Assembly: GCA_030789695.1 (NCBI GenBank)
Contig: CM061132.1
Span: 155,726,817-155,790,816, forward strand
Length of the DNA stretch: 64,000 nucleotides
Source of the DNA: Scilla litardierei
Taxonomy: Eukaryota > Streptophyta > Magnoliopsida > Asparagales > Asparagaceae
Reading direction: 5' to 3'
Shown piece by piece: positions 1 through 11,783 of this stretch. The first letter of the stretch is position 1. Every line of letters begins with the position of its first letter. Position numbers and translations under genes: made by a program. The notes under the pieces were generated by a model. That model ran no database searches. It saw nothing but the letters and a program-made list of their open reading frames with translations, and had not been told where the DNA came from.

Positions 1-1
1 A

Positions 2-2795
2 TTGTATAACTTGAAAGCGAGCAATGGATGGTCTGATAAGAGCTTCACAGAGTTACTCATAATTCTAAAGGATATGTTGCCAGAAGATAATGTGCTTCCT
101 AGTCGAACATATGAGGCTAAGCGAATGTTATGCTCTATAGGCATGAGCTATGAGAGGATTCATGCTTGTCCTAACGATTGCATCTTATTTCGTAATGAAT
201 ATGCATCGTTAAACATGTGTCCTAAATGTAATGCCTCACGATATAAAAGAAAAGAATCAACTCCAGTGAAGGTGGCATGGTATTTCCCCATAATACCGAG
301 ATTTAGGCGCATGTATCGCAGTCCAGAAGATGCAAAACACTTGACATGGCATTCAAATGAACGGATTAAAGATGGAATGTTCCGTCACCCGGCAGATTCT
401 CCTCAATGGACAAAATTTGATCACGATTATCCTGAATTTGGGGAAGAAGCAAGAAACCTACGAATTGCATTGTCTACCGACGGAATGAACCCACATGGTA
501 TTCAAAGTAGTTCCCACAGCACATGGCCAGTGATTTTGATGATTTATAATCTACCTCCATGGTTATGCATGAAGCGCAAGTACATGATGTTGTCTATGTT
601 AATTTCTGGGCCTAAACAACCAGGAAATGATATAGACATATACTTGTCTCCGTTAATTGAAGATTTGAAACAAATGTGGGACACAGGTGTAGGTGTATGA
701 TGGGTACAAGAAAGAGAATTTCAACTTGAGGGCTATGTTATTTGGCACAATTAATGATTTTCCAGCATATTGTAATCTGTCAGGATATAGTATTAAAGGA
801 AAGTGTGCATGCCCTTTATGTGAAGAGAGTACGTATTGGATGCGGTTGGAACATTGTAAGAAGAATGTCTTCCTCGGACATCGTAGATTTTTACCCGTGA
901 GGCATCGTTACCGGTGGTTGAGGAAAGCATTCAATGGGAATACAGAAGAATGTAGAGCTCCTGTGCCATTGACCGGTGATAAGCTGTTTGAAAAGTTAAA
1001 GAATTTAAGTAGTAATTTTGGTAAGCCATTTGCAGGAGAACTTGTCACCAGTGGGTAGAAGAAAAACTCTATTTTCTTTGAATTACCATATTGGAAATAA
1101 TTGTATGTAAGACATTTCCTTGATGTGATGCATATTGAAAAGAATGTTTTTGAAAGTGTTATCGGTACGTTGCTTAATGTTCCAGGAAAGAGTAAAGATG
1201 GGATAAATGCGAGGTTGGACATGGTAAGTATGGGAATGAGGATAGAATTGGGACCGGTAAAGAAGGGAAAGCGTACATATCTACCTCTTGCAGCTCATAC
1301 TCTATCTAGGAAAGAAAAAAAAGTTTTTTGTAAGTTTCTCGATGGAGTTAAAGTTCCAGAGGGATACTCGTCAAACATTAGAAGCCTCGTATCTATGAAA
1401 GATCTCAAGTTAAAAGGTCTAAAATCTCATGATTGTCATGTTTTAGTGGAGCATTTACTACCAGTGGGTATACGTTCCATTTTGCCAAAAAAGGTGAGGG
1501 TGCCCATCACAAAACTATGTTTCTTCTTCAGGGCAATTTGCAGTAAAGTTATTGATCCTGGAAAGTTACCGGCATTGCAAAAAGAAATTGTTGTCACATT
1601 GTGTGAGCTTGAGATGTATTTACCACCATCCTTCTTTGACATAATGGTTCATCTGACTGTTCACCTGGTTAGAGAGACACAATTGTGTGGACCAGCCTAT
1701 ATGAGATGGATGTACCCGATCGAGCGCTATATGAAGATATTAAAAGGGTATGTGAAAAACCGTAGTCGACCAGAAGGTTGTATGGTTGAGCGTTACATAG
1801 TTGAAGAAGCTGTTGAATTTTGTACAGAGTACCTAAGCAATGTTGATTCCATAGGGCTTCCAAGGTCTCGTCACACAGGAAGAATATCAGGGGAAGGGAT
1901 TAAGGGAGGTGATGTAGTGCTCATATCAAGGACAGAGTGGGAGCAAGCACATTTATATGTTCTGCACAATGATGTTGAATTTGAGCCGTATGCTGAAAGA
2001 CACAAGGAACTACTTCGAAATTCAAACCCAAATAGGAATGAGAATTGGGTAACAAGAGAACACAATCGGTCTTTTATAACATGGCTGAAAGAACAAGTCT
2101 TTGGAGAGTTGGCTATAAATAGAGCTTCAGTTTCAGATAGATTGAGATGGTTAGCAAATGGTCCAAGTATACACGTTTTTTCTCACAATGGTTACCTTAT
2201 TAACGGGTATACATTCTACACTAAAGATCATGATGATCAAAGTACAATGCAAAATAGTGGAGTGACTCTTGTAGCTGAATCTATGCACATCTCTAGTGCA
2301 AAAGACAGAAATCCCATATATGCAAATATGTCATACTTTGGTGTTATTGAACGCATATGGGAGTTGGATTATAGTATGTTTCGATTGGCTGTGTTTGGTT
2401 GTAAGTGGGCAGACAACAATAATGGGGTTCAAATTGATGAGTTAGGGTTCATGCGGGTGGATCTTAATAGGGAGGGGTATAAGGACGAGCCTTTTATTTT
2501 AGCATCGCAAGCTCAACAAGTATTCTATGTCACAGATCCCACTGATGTGAAGTGGTCCATTGTGTTGTTAAATAACAAATTAAATGACTGTCGTAGCCAA
2601 GGGAATGAAGATATCAATATTGAGGATGATCCTTTCTTAGGGACATCACAATCACTTGATATTGATCCTACTGTAGATGATGGTTTCTATATGAAAGATG
2701 ATCATGATGAGGGGATTTGGGTCAATCCGTCATTTCATGTCATGAAGGGACAAGCAAGTATTAATCCAACAAGGAAAAGGAAAAGATTAACCTAA
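2..2795 (+). pseudogene. TNP2-type CACTA transposase, 5' partial and disabled
   Basis: This encodes the transposase that would bind and cut CACTA ends. The reading frame is already open at the left edge, so the start lies outside. The stretch to about 1250 matches the plant transposase tnp2 family, including a CPNDCILFR motif and CPKC near the start and DVMHIEKNV at about 1122. A DUF4218-like block (about 1500-1850, with YMRWMYPIERYMK) and a DUF4216-like block (about 2330-2600) follow. There is a frameshift near 688, just after residues MWDTG. In-frame stops lie at 1056-1058 and 1098-1100. From 1101 to 2795 the frame is open for 564 codons. The breaks mean no full transposase can be made from this copy unless a reading or assembly error is involved. 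Confidence 0.9.
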
Positions 2796-2818
2796 TTAAG
2801 TTCATACGACTTTTTCTG

Positions 2819-2904
2819 GTGAGTGATGTATATTGATCTTAATTCATTTTTCTTGCATCTTTTCTTGTGAACTAACAATTTAATGTTGTTTTATTTTGTT
2901 GTAG
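2819..2904 (+). other. Probable intron linking TNP2 transcript to second CACTA gene
   Basis: A good donor (CTG/GTGAGTG) begins 24 bases after the TNP2 stop codon. An acceptor (TTGTTGTAG) ends five bases before the ATG at 2909. The interval is AT-rich. In En/Spm the two proteins come from one precursor by alternative splicing, and this arrangement would allow the same here. This is inference from splice-site sequences only. Confidence 0.5.
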
Positions 2905-2908
2905 GTAA

Positions 2909-5900
2909 ATGTCTTCTAGTGATGACAACTGTGTTCCCCTTGATGGTGATGCTCCCAATATTGAGGAAAATGTTATTAAACGTGGAGTGACCGCTATGGA
3001 GGGAGTTATTCGTGCACGAAGCAAAGGGATATCATTTACGATATTCTACTTACAAGTTTTTATTATTTAATCATATTAATTTTCATCAACATATATTCAT
3101 TTTCTTATTCTATCATTGTTATTAGGTTGGATGGAATGATAGGGGTCAACCAATTGATCCTAACAGTGCTATATTTGTGAGTTATATTGGGGCAATTACC
3201 CGACAGATGGTGCCAATAACATGTGATAACTGGAAATCGTCGGCTTTAAAAGTAGTGAAAGAAAACATCTGGAAGGATATACAGGTAATATACATACTCT
3301 CATCTTTTTTTATTCTTATACAAACATACTAACACAATTGAGCACACTTTTGTAGACATCTTTCATTGTTGATGATAGTCATCGGAGATATATTCTTAAA
3401 GAAGCAGGCAAACTTTGTAGAAATTTCAGAACCTACTTAACAAAGAATTATGTTTGTGATGAAAGTGGTAGTGTTATTGAGCATCCTCCACATGAGTATC
3501 CTTTCATATCTGAAGATCAATGGAGAGCGTTTGTTGCTAAACGTCAGTGCGATGAATTTAAGGTAATGTTACTCACTTTGAGGAATCTGACTAAACATAT
3601 TACTTTGTATTAATATAGTTGCTTTGTGCCTAAATAGATGCGAAGCACTCAAAATCGAAAAAGAGCATTAAATCATATATACCCATATAGAAAGGGCCGT
3701 ATGGGTTACGCACGCCTTGAGCAAAAGATGGTAAGTATGCAAAAGATATAACGTACAAGATGTTAGAAATGATTTTCAATCAATTTATTAATTATCTTAA
3801 TTGTCTGAATGTACAGTTAAAGGAGTCAGAATCAAATGACACATCCATAGCCCGTCATGATTTATGGAAGGGCGCTCGTGTAAATAAGTTAGGAGTGGTT
3901 GATAATGAAAATGTTCAGCAAGTGTGTGAGAAAATTGTAAGTATGATATCATTTTACTCTAGTTCTTTTATTATTTTCTTATTTTATCACTAATGATGTA
4001 TATGTTACATTTCAAATTTATGTGCCAGGAGACCATTTCACAAACTACATCACAGGATCAGTTACAGGACTCGCAGGATATACTTTCTCGAGTCTTAAAT
4101 GTCCCAGAGTATCCTGGACGTGTTGGAGGTTATGGATTCGGGCCGTCAGTAAAAGATTGTTTCCCAAGTGAAAAGCGTAAAAGAAATAATGATAACGCGG
4201 ACTTGAGAGAAACAGTGGCATTGCTCTTAGAGAAGATGAAAGTATTTGAGAGTATGGGTCACAACAAAGAATTAGCTACAATCAGCAAAAGTGGTAGTTG
4301 CACGCTTCTTTCCTGCAATATTCCTGAAGTAAGTGTTTTTCTATTAAATTATTGCATTTACAAATAATTAATTCAAGATATTATTAGCAAAATACATTCA
4401 TGTATGATTAACAACATTAATTGATGTTTTCTTTATGAAATTTTTGTTTTAGGACATCTCATCATGCAATTTCTATTTATCATCCCCAACATATCGCATA
4501 GTTGGGAAGGGAAAGGTCTTCAATCGTCCTGATGATAGAAAACTACACAATATATCATTACCCATGAATCATATGAAAGTTATGATTGAACATGTGATAG
4601 AGTCAGATGCACCACTACCAATACCTATAGAGGATGCAGGAGTCATGGTAGTAGGTGATGCGATTGGTACTTTTGTTGCATGGCCAACCAACCTTATTGA
4701 TTTGGTCTCTACGGTAAGACTTCTTATAGTATACATTAGATTCTTATATTGTTGTTTCATTATTTTCTAACCAAATGATTCACTTAAATGATTTCCCATA
4801 CAGATGCCCGCAAAATCTAACGTCAAAGAGTCGGTTAAAACAAAGGAGTCAGGTACTCCTAAAAAGAAACAAGAAAAAGTAAAGACAAAACATCAGGAGC
4901 CCTCCCATGCTGGTCGTGCAACTAGTAAAAAGAAACACGAAAAAGTAGAGTCAAAACATCAGGAGTCCTCTCCTGCAGTTGCTGCAAATAATCTCTCCAT
5001 GTATTGCAATTTTATTCAGATATATGCTACACAAAAGCTTCAAGGTGGTGCGCTGTTACAAATAGACATGGAGAGAGACATTTTTGGTATATCATATATG
5101 GAGTTAATTAGTCATCAAATTGTCAATGAACTTCTTCAACACGAGTGGTTGGATTGTCCGATAATCTGTGTATATATCAGGTACTTTAAGTAAACAATTT
5201 TTAGAATTTCATTTCAATTAAACGTTGATAGTATTGATAACTTATTTTTAATCTTCATTCAAGGTACTTGTACTATGAGTTGGTTGTCAACAGACAAAAC
5301 ACAAGGAGATTCTCATTCTTATGCCCACATAACACATCTTCTTTTGTTGATGAGCCAACGAAGTATATAGCCGATGCACTTATTGAATATAACGAGACAG
5401 GGAAGTTATTCTTGGCACCAGATAATACAGGGTAAATAACTTTTTAATATATTTTATTTAATTTAATGAATTCCTAAGAATGTAGTCACTTAGAATTTGC
5501 TAACTACTTTTGTAGGGGTCATTGGGTGTTGTTAGTCATCAATGCCACATCAGAGACAATATATTATTTGGATTCCTTGCATCATGATCCAAAATATAAT
5601 CGAACCATGAAGGATACATTCGACAAGTAAGTTAATTGTGTTTTATGTCAATATGTAAATATGATATATGTTGAATATAACGAGTTGACTAAATTTATTT
5701 TATTTTGTTAGAGCTTTGTGCATTTACCGTGCTTCTAAGGGAACCAGGGGCCCGAAATCTAGATCAAACAAACCCACGTGGATCCGTATAAATGTATGTA
5801 CAACGATCTCTTCTAATTTCATATGTTGCTCAAATCTAGATCAAACAAGGATAACGCACCATTCATATAATTTTTCATTTTTTGAATTGTATAGTGCCCC

Positions 5901-6199
5901 CTTCAGACCAATACAATTGATTGTGGTTATTATGTTATGCGATTCATGAAAGAAATCCTTTCACGAAATGAAAACATCATCCCAGATACGGTATGTAGTT
6001 TTAGTTTTAATTTATATTTTTCGCATTTTTTAGTTATATTTGCTATTATTTGATTATAACATATATTTGCTATTTGCTATGATATTCTATTTTGTAGTAC
6101 TTCCCTGACTACAAATGTGCTACTTACTCTACTGATCAACTAGCTGAAGTCAAGGAAGATTGGTGTCGTTATGTGGTCCAGAAATATGTCACTTTATAA
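2909..6199 (+). CDS. CACTA accessory protein: Ptta/En-Spm region fused to Ulp1-like cysteine protease, 13 exons
   Basis: Predicted exons are 2909-3055, 3126-3284, 3356-3562, 3638-3730, 3817-3936, 4029-4328, 4453-4713, 4804-5180, 5264-5431, 5516-5626, 5712-5793, 5895-5990 and 6098-6199. Together they give 2223 nt, an uninterrupted 740-residue frame. All introns have GT/AG ends; the first donor (CAA/GTTTTT) is weak. The middle carries the plant transposase Ptta/En-Spm signature (YPGRVGGYGFGPSVKDCF, exon 6). Next is a DUF8039-like block (exon 7), a lysine-rich repeat (two copies of a KKKxEKVxxKHQExS unit, exon 8) and a C48/Ulp1-like peptidase. The peptidase shows His in GHWVLL, Asp in YYLDSL and Cys in TIDCGYYV, so the triad looks complete. 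Ulp1 enzymes process or remove SUMO-like tags; the target here is unknown. It may be the TNPA-like partner of the transposase. The open frame contrasts with the broken TNP2 upstream. Confidence 0.82.
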
Positions 6200-6881
6200 A
6201 TGTGCACCCTAAAGGTCGGTATGTATGTATGCCACAAAAAAGCACAGTAACACAAAAAAGCACAGTAACACAGAAATAAGTGAACAATGTATGTATGCCA
6301 AATTAGCTATTCTCTTTAACAAATGCATAGTTTTTACTATTCTTGCTTCAGAAAATTGTAAATTCAACGTAACTTTGACACTGACTTTGGGGAGTCCTGT
6401 CACCTTGTGCCTACATTTACTCCTAGAATCTCATCAATTTCCAAACAGCATAGCTCATATCATAGTTGGAATAATTGTAACATTAATAGTTCTAGATTCA
6501 AAAGACAAGTTTTATCTGCAAGGCCTTGACAATTACCTATCATTCACTGCTTCTGAGTATGGCGGTATGAGTGTGTATCTATTTGTGACCGTAAATACCA
6601 ATCAATGATCTTATTTAATTTGTTTTGTTGCTACATTGTAAGGAGGTATTTTATAAATTTCTTTGACAATAGCATAACCAAATCTGTTAAGTGCACTGCA
6701 GATAAGTGACCTAATATTCTCTTTCATTCCTTTATTGATTGCTTTCCTGGTGTAGAATATACTAAATTACTAGTCATACATGCCGGCAAATGCAGAGGGT
6801 ATCCTTCAATATATTTCTTGAAACAGTTCAATCCAATGTTAATGCATTGAGAAGTATCTTGAATATTTACCCATTTTGCAG
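6200..6881 (+). other. CACTA interior without a recognised gene
   Basis: AT-rich sequence after the protease stop codon. A tandem duplication of CACAAAAAAGCACAGTAA occurs at about 6234-6270. A stretch at about 6745-6830 reads as a short open exon-like segment in one frame, but I do not recognise it. It could be another captured piece. Confidence 0.4.
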
Positions 6882-7383
6882 TATGGATCCACACGTTTGG
6901 AAGTTGATGTTGATGGTTCACTGTCGTACCCTGAGCCTGTACATGACTCAAAAGGCAATGGTAGATGACGTCCAAAAATATATTTAGATTTGCATTTACT
7001 CCCTTTTTAATAGTTCCATCGTCTAGTCACTGGTGTGACTTGGTTTTTTTACTACACTTAACATTGTTTACTATTTGTGATGTGATATTATCTCGGGACA
7101 TTCAGCTGAACGCCATTCTCTTCCAAAGCCTCTTAACTGTGATGAGGAGCAATTGATGCGGGTATTTTATGAACAAAAAATTCAAGAAGTCTGCGGAGCA
7201 TTTAGATTCCCTCATAAGATACAGGTGAACCTGAATTATCTCTTGTTCATATTGCTGTTTCTCAAATTGCAAATGTCATCACTTGTAATATGAGGCTCTT
7301 ATTTTGCAGGCAACAGCCATAATATACTTTAAAAGGTTTTATCTGCAATGGTCTGTAATGGAGCATCAACCAAAAAATATAAT
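6882..7383 (+). pseudogene. Captured cyclin H (CDK-activating kinase subunit) fragment
   Basis: Three exon-like blocks match the N-terminal part of plant cyclin H, the regulatory partner of CDKD kinase in CAK/TFIIH. Block 1 (6882-about 6955, after an acceptor TTTTGCAG) encodes LEVDVDGSLSYPEPV. Block 2 (about 7103-7224) encodes [16 protein letters not shown] and FPHKIQ, ending at a GT donor. Block 3 (7310-7383, after ATTTTGCAG) encodes [16 protein letters not shown] and ends at another GT. Introns and splice sites are kept, so a genomic copy was captured, not a cDNA. Most of the cyclin box and the start codon are missing. It lies between the CACTA protease gene and the polygalacturonase copy, within the transposon. 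The family assignment rests on remembered motifs and is fairly secure. Confidence 0.8.
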
Positions 7384-8520
7384 GTGCGTTCAAATAATAC
7401 TTGTTCTTGTTGATTGGAATATTTGTGTTTTGAGTTTTTTTGCTGCCTTTCTTAAACCATTATTCCTTAGCGAATCCGGCCTTGCTGTAATATTCGATAA
7501 GAATATAAAATGCAATGTCCACGGGAGACCATGTTGATATTAGTTTTAATTCTGGAACAAGGTTTGAAAATTTTATGCGACCTTATTATACTCATTTCCT
7601 AGAATTTTTGCTATTATGTTCGAGTAGAAGATACATATTACAAAGGATTCAGGTAATATGTCATTTCAATGCTAAATGCGAACATTATTTGCCATTTAGT
7701 TGGCCCAAACATGACTAATTTGGATACATTAGTGTATAGCTAAGTGTTCTTTTCATGAAATCCACACGATTTGTGGATCTATGATGTATCTTTCTATTGA
7801 GATGGGATAAGTGGAAATAAGCTAAAACGGAGGATGACAACTTACCGCACTCAAATGAAATGTAGGCAGCTTCAATTAAGAGTCAATGTGAGGGAATTGT
7901 TTGTGATGGTATTGCCATGTTTAATGATGAAAGATTGATCACATTAGTTTATTGGATTGATAGGAAACTAAGGACAGTAGTTTATGGAATCACAAGGTGT
8001 CGATAACCTGGGTAGAACTAAACAGATATCGGTCATCACAGTAAAAGGTAGATATGATAGCTGTTGGTTCAACATAGGATTTGTCCCTTTATAGAGCTGA
8101 TTGGAAAAATAATGCAACTGGCTGACACCAAAACATTCAAGATTTTTAAGTAATATTTTGTAGGTTACGTTATCTCTTCTATTATAACATAACTTATTCG
8201 AACAATATTATGCATCTTTTCCTTGTTTATGTGGTAATCCATGACTTTTTATTATGGCATTGCAGACGAGTGAAGCTTTTTGAGGGCAATCCTGACGACA
8301 CGAAGGCAATGGAGTCACTGACGACACGAAGGTGGTCAACACCTTTCGATTTTGTTGTGTGCATATATGATAAATGAATAGACATTCACATGTTTTACCA
8401 TAAACTTTAGTTTAAATATCATGTATGTGCGTGTGTGCGCGTGTGTGCGCGTGGTACATACTTATTTCATACCGGTTACAATATCAGAAATATTGCATAA
8501 AAATGTCATGCATACAAGTA
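7384..8520 (+). other. Non-coding spacer between captured gene pieces
   Basis: About 1.1 kb of AT-rich DNA between the cyclin H and polygalacturonase fragments. It may be intron or flank of either donor gene. A short alternating GT/GC tract lies at 8425-8455. No exon could be supported. Confidence 0.4.
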
Positions 8521-10625
8521 CATGCATTTTTAGCTGCATGGGGAGATGCTTGTAAGGTGGAAACATCGACAATGGTGGTGCCTTCAGACTACAAGTTCAT
8601 CGTTGGTCCTCTCTCTTTCATGGGGCCGTGTCAATCAAATATCGTTTTCCAGGTAATTTTGTTATCCACTAAAATTTTTTGGTTGAGATCTGCAAGCCAA
8701 ATTTCATCAATCCAAAACCACATGTTATGTCCATTTGCTATCGTTTATGTAATAACTCGAAAGTTGGAAACCAAGGCTGTATTACAGGCTCAATGGCTCA
8801 TGGTATTTGAATTAAACAAGACATATTTTCGTTTCATAACTAATACTGTAACAATCAACATTGCTTTCATGGGTCGCAAGCAGCTTCTGTTACTATCTGA
8901 GATATCAGCAATTGGAGTTCTTGATGGCTCCATGCATTTGTCTTTTTAATTTATAGATTCTTATGAAATTAAGCAACTATTATAGTGTATGTCGCATACT
9001 GTTGATTTATTTCTGCATGCTTTCTTTTGTTGTGACCTTCATCTATGCCATCTGATGACCTGCAGCTCGATGGCACAATCATCGCTCCGACGAGCCCAAA
9101 AGCATGGGGGTCGGGTCTGTTGCAGTGGCTGGAATTCAAGAAGCTTGAAGGAGGAATCAGACTCCAAGGCAGCGGCATCACTGATGGGCAGGGAAGTGCT
9201 TGGTGGCCTCAATTCAAACTCAATACTACTCATGTGAAAACGCTAACAGCTCATGTTCTCTCATTCTTTAATTAGCACTCATCATAACTTAACAATTTTG
9301 GATATCCTGGCTTTTACAGGAAAATGACACTACCGAACTCACTGGGAAAATGCCTCACACTAGGCCAACAGTAATATCCATCATTTCAGAAGCTAACTTA
9401 TGTATATCTTATAATTTCATATACAGAATCTTTATGTACTGATTCTTGATAGGCTTTGAGGTTCTACGGCAGCTACAATGTGACGGTCACTGGCATCGCC
9501 GTCCAAAATAGCCCGCAATGCCACCTGAAGTTCGATAACTGCGAGGCAGTGCAGGTTTACAACATGTCGGTCTCTTCACCAGGCGACAGCATAAACACTG
9601 ATAGAATACATCTGCAGGACTCCATTGACGTCTCCATTCATCATGCCAGTTTAAGTTGCCGTAACTTCCTCAATATGCAGGCCAACTGAATCATAGATTG
9701 TTGGAAGCTAGATCTTAGTGAAACTTTCCTGGGAATAATGCAACAGGTGACGACTGCGTCTCCATACAAACCGGCTGCTCCAATGTACATGTGCACGACG
9801 TGAACTGCGGCCCAGGCCATGGGATCAGCATCGGAGGGCTCAGAAAGGATGAAACAAAGGCTTGTGTCTCCAACGTCACGGTCGAACATGTCAGCATGAC
9901 TGAGACAATGACCGGTGTCAGAATCAAGACCTGGCAGGTATGCATATTCAATATAATCCCGGGTAGGGTGCATGAATTTAGATTCGGCGTCAAATTTTTT
10001 AATAGTTTTGCTCATATCAAAACATGATTTTTCTATATGAATTTCATTTATGTTGATGGAATCATATGTAGCACGGATACTGCGCTCGTGGAGCCATGCC
10101 ATGTCAAGCATATATTGGACATGCATGTCAAACATATATGATATCATGTCATATTAACTTATTAGGTCATATTAACATATATGATATACGATCAAATGAA
10201 TCGATGATATGAAGACTAACACGAAATCATCTGATTGTTCTACCCATTTCACCATACAGGGTGGCTCAGGTTCAGTACATAACATCAGATTCGCCGACAT
10301 CCAGGTCTTGGAAGTTAAAACTCCCATCGATATCGATCAATTCTACTGCGACGGGGGCCATTGCAAGAACAAATCTTCAGCAGTGGCATTATCGCAGATC
10401 TCATACGAGAACATCAAGGGGACGTACACGGTTCAGCCAGTGCACCTAGCATGCATCGACAATGTTCCGTGTCATGGCATTCCCTTGACTGACATAGAGC
10501 TTGAACCGGTGCAAGATCGCTCCCACACAGATGGTCCCTTCTGCTGGGAGGCGTATGTGGAGCTGCACGCACCGACCAACCCTCCTATCGATTGCTTGCA
10601 GAGCGACAAGAGGATGAAGAGTGAT
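8521..10625 (+). pseudogene. Captured plant polygalacturonase (GH28 pectinase), nearly full-length, first exon missing
   Basis: GH28 enzymes hydrolyse alpha-1,4-galacturonan in pectin of the cell wall. Exon-like blocks are about 8521-8652 (FLAAWGDACKVE), 9066-about 9235 (LDGTIIAPTSPKAW), 9320-9370, 9453-9660 (LRFYGSYNVTVTG), 9747-9937 (DDCVSIQTGC, GPGHGISIGG and RIKTW) and 10260-about 10620 (PIDIDQFYCD). They are separated by introns with mostly usable splice sites. The signal peptide and first exon are absent. Two conserved positions differ: the NTDG motif reads NTDR (about 9596-9607), and splicing at 9660/9747 would give RDDC instead of GDDC. Catalytic Asp, His and the RIK motif remain. The closest group is probably the At1g48100-like clade. 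A functional enzyme is unlikely without a start exon and secretion signal, but a chimeric transcript is possible. Confidence 0.88.
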
Positions 10626-10664
10626 TGCTTGCAGATAACAACTTTTGCACAAGCAGTGCAGACT

Positions 10665-10974
10665 GTGGGAAGCCTCATACTTTGTGGGTTGCCTTTGCTC
10701 GGCTGTATGAGAATCACAATGATCTCGTGAATGCCAGAGCTATTTATGACAAGGCAGTGCAGGTTAATTATAAGACAGTTGATAATCTGGCAAGTGTTTG
10801 GTGTGAATGGGCAGAGATGGAGCTTAGGCACAAAAACTTTAAGGGGGCACTGGACCTGATGAGACGGGCTACTGCAGAACCTTCAGTTGAGGTGAAACGT
10901 AGAATTGCTTTTGATGGAAATGAACCAGTCCAGATGAAGCTCCATAAGTCTTTGAGACTGTGGAGTTTTTTTGT
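10665..10974 (+). pseudogene. Captured SYF1 (pre-mRNA splicing factor, HAT repeats) fragment
   Basis: One exon-like block reads GKPHTLWVAFARLYENH, then DKAVQVNYKTVDNLASVWCE and LMRRATAEPSVEVKRR, followed by VQMKLHKSLRLWSFFV. This matches the middle of plant SYF1, a HAT-repeat scaffold of the Prp19-associated splicing complex. It covers about 100 residues of a protein of roughly 900. It starts right after the end of the polygalacturonase copy and in a different frame from that gene's last exon, and it is cut at both sides. The frame is open through 11083. It is a passenger fragment in the CACTA element, and the match is strong. Confidence 0.85.
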
Positions 10975-11244
10975 GCATGGTGTAGAATGTGTGATTCTGT
11001 TCCACATGTATTCTAACAATGAGAAATACATAGTAGGGTGTTTGAGGAGGGCTTTTTCTTGTAACCATGCATTGGCTGTTTGATGGATTATTATTCTGTA
11101 GCTTTTATAGCTATTCACATATTTTACGCCTGTGGGTTCAGTTATTGTGATTATCTTTTGCGTGCAACTTTGTTATTGCATCTACATCTCCTGCTAACCC
11201 AAATGTTGCAAGCATTGCCTCTCTCGCGATATGTTGCAAGTTGC

Positions 11245-11770
11245 ACAAACAAGCGCGGTTAAAGGTGGGCCTTTAACAGCGCTTGCACAAACAAGCGCGC
11301 TGTTAAAGGCCCCCCTTTAACAGCGCTTGCACAAACAAGCGCTGTTAAAGGCCACCCTTTAACAGCGCTTGTTTGTGCAAGCGCTGTTAAAGGCCCCCCC
11401 TTTAACAGCGCTTGCACAAACAAGCGCTGTTAAAGGCCCCCCTTTAACAACGCTTGCAGTAACAAGCGCTGTTAAAGGCCACCCCTTTAACAGCGCTTGC
11501 ACAAACAAGCGCTGTTAAAGGCCCCTCTTTAACAGCGCTTGCAGTAACAAGCGCTGTTAAAGGCCCCCCCTTTAACAACGCTTGCACAAACAAGCGATGT
11601 TAAAGGCCCACCCCTTTAACAGCGCTTGCAGTAACAAGCGCTGTTAAAGGCCCCCCTTTAACAGCGCTTGCACTAACAAGCGCTGTTAAAGGCCCCCCTT
11701 TAGCAGCGGCGAGATAGACAGCGCTTGTAAAGCGCTATTAAAGACCTTTTTAAGCGCTATTAAAGGTCCA
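11245..11770. repeat. CACTA subterminal repeat array
   Basis: About a dozen copies of a unit of roughly 40 bp are arranged head-to-tail with inverted halves. Each holds the core ACAAGCGCTGTTAAAGG and its reverse complement CCTTTAACAGCGCTTG. Neighbouring units differ at a few bases (GCACAAACAAGC or GCAGTAACAAGC). Such arrays are the binding sites of TNPA-type proteins in CACTA elements and can fold into hairpins. Confidence 0.9.
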
Positions 11771-11783
11771 TTTTGTAGTAGTG
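11771..11783 (-). repeat. CACTA terminal inverted repeat (right end)
   Basis: Read on the minus strand this is CACTACTACAAAA, the canonical start of a CACTA element, directly joined to the subterminal array. The partner end is outside the window. Confidence 0.9.

Larger units (their letters stand above)
1..11783 (+). mobile_element. CACTA (En/Spm-like) DNA transposon, 3' part
   Basis: The element enters from the left edge and ends at 11783 in the terminal repeat CACTACTACAAAA (read on the minus strand, 11771-11783). In order it holds a TNP2-type transposase pseudogene, a second spliced gene with a Ptta/En-Spm region and a Ulp1-like protease, captured pieces of three host genes (6882-10974), and about 0.5 kb of subterminal repeats. 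This layout is typical of plant CACTA elements, which often carry host gene fragments. The three bases after the end are GAC; a matching 3-bp duplication cannot be checked because the left end is outside the window. Confidence is high for the family and the right end. Confidence 0.9.

Noticed and set aside
11245..11770. CRISPR-like repeat-spacer look
   Set aside because: Units are inverted, spacers are not unique, and they end in a CACTA terminal repeat; this is a plant subterminal array.
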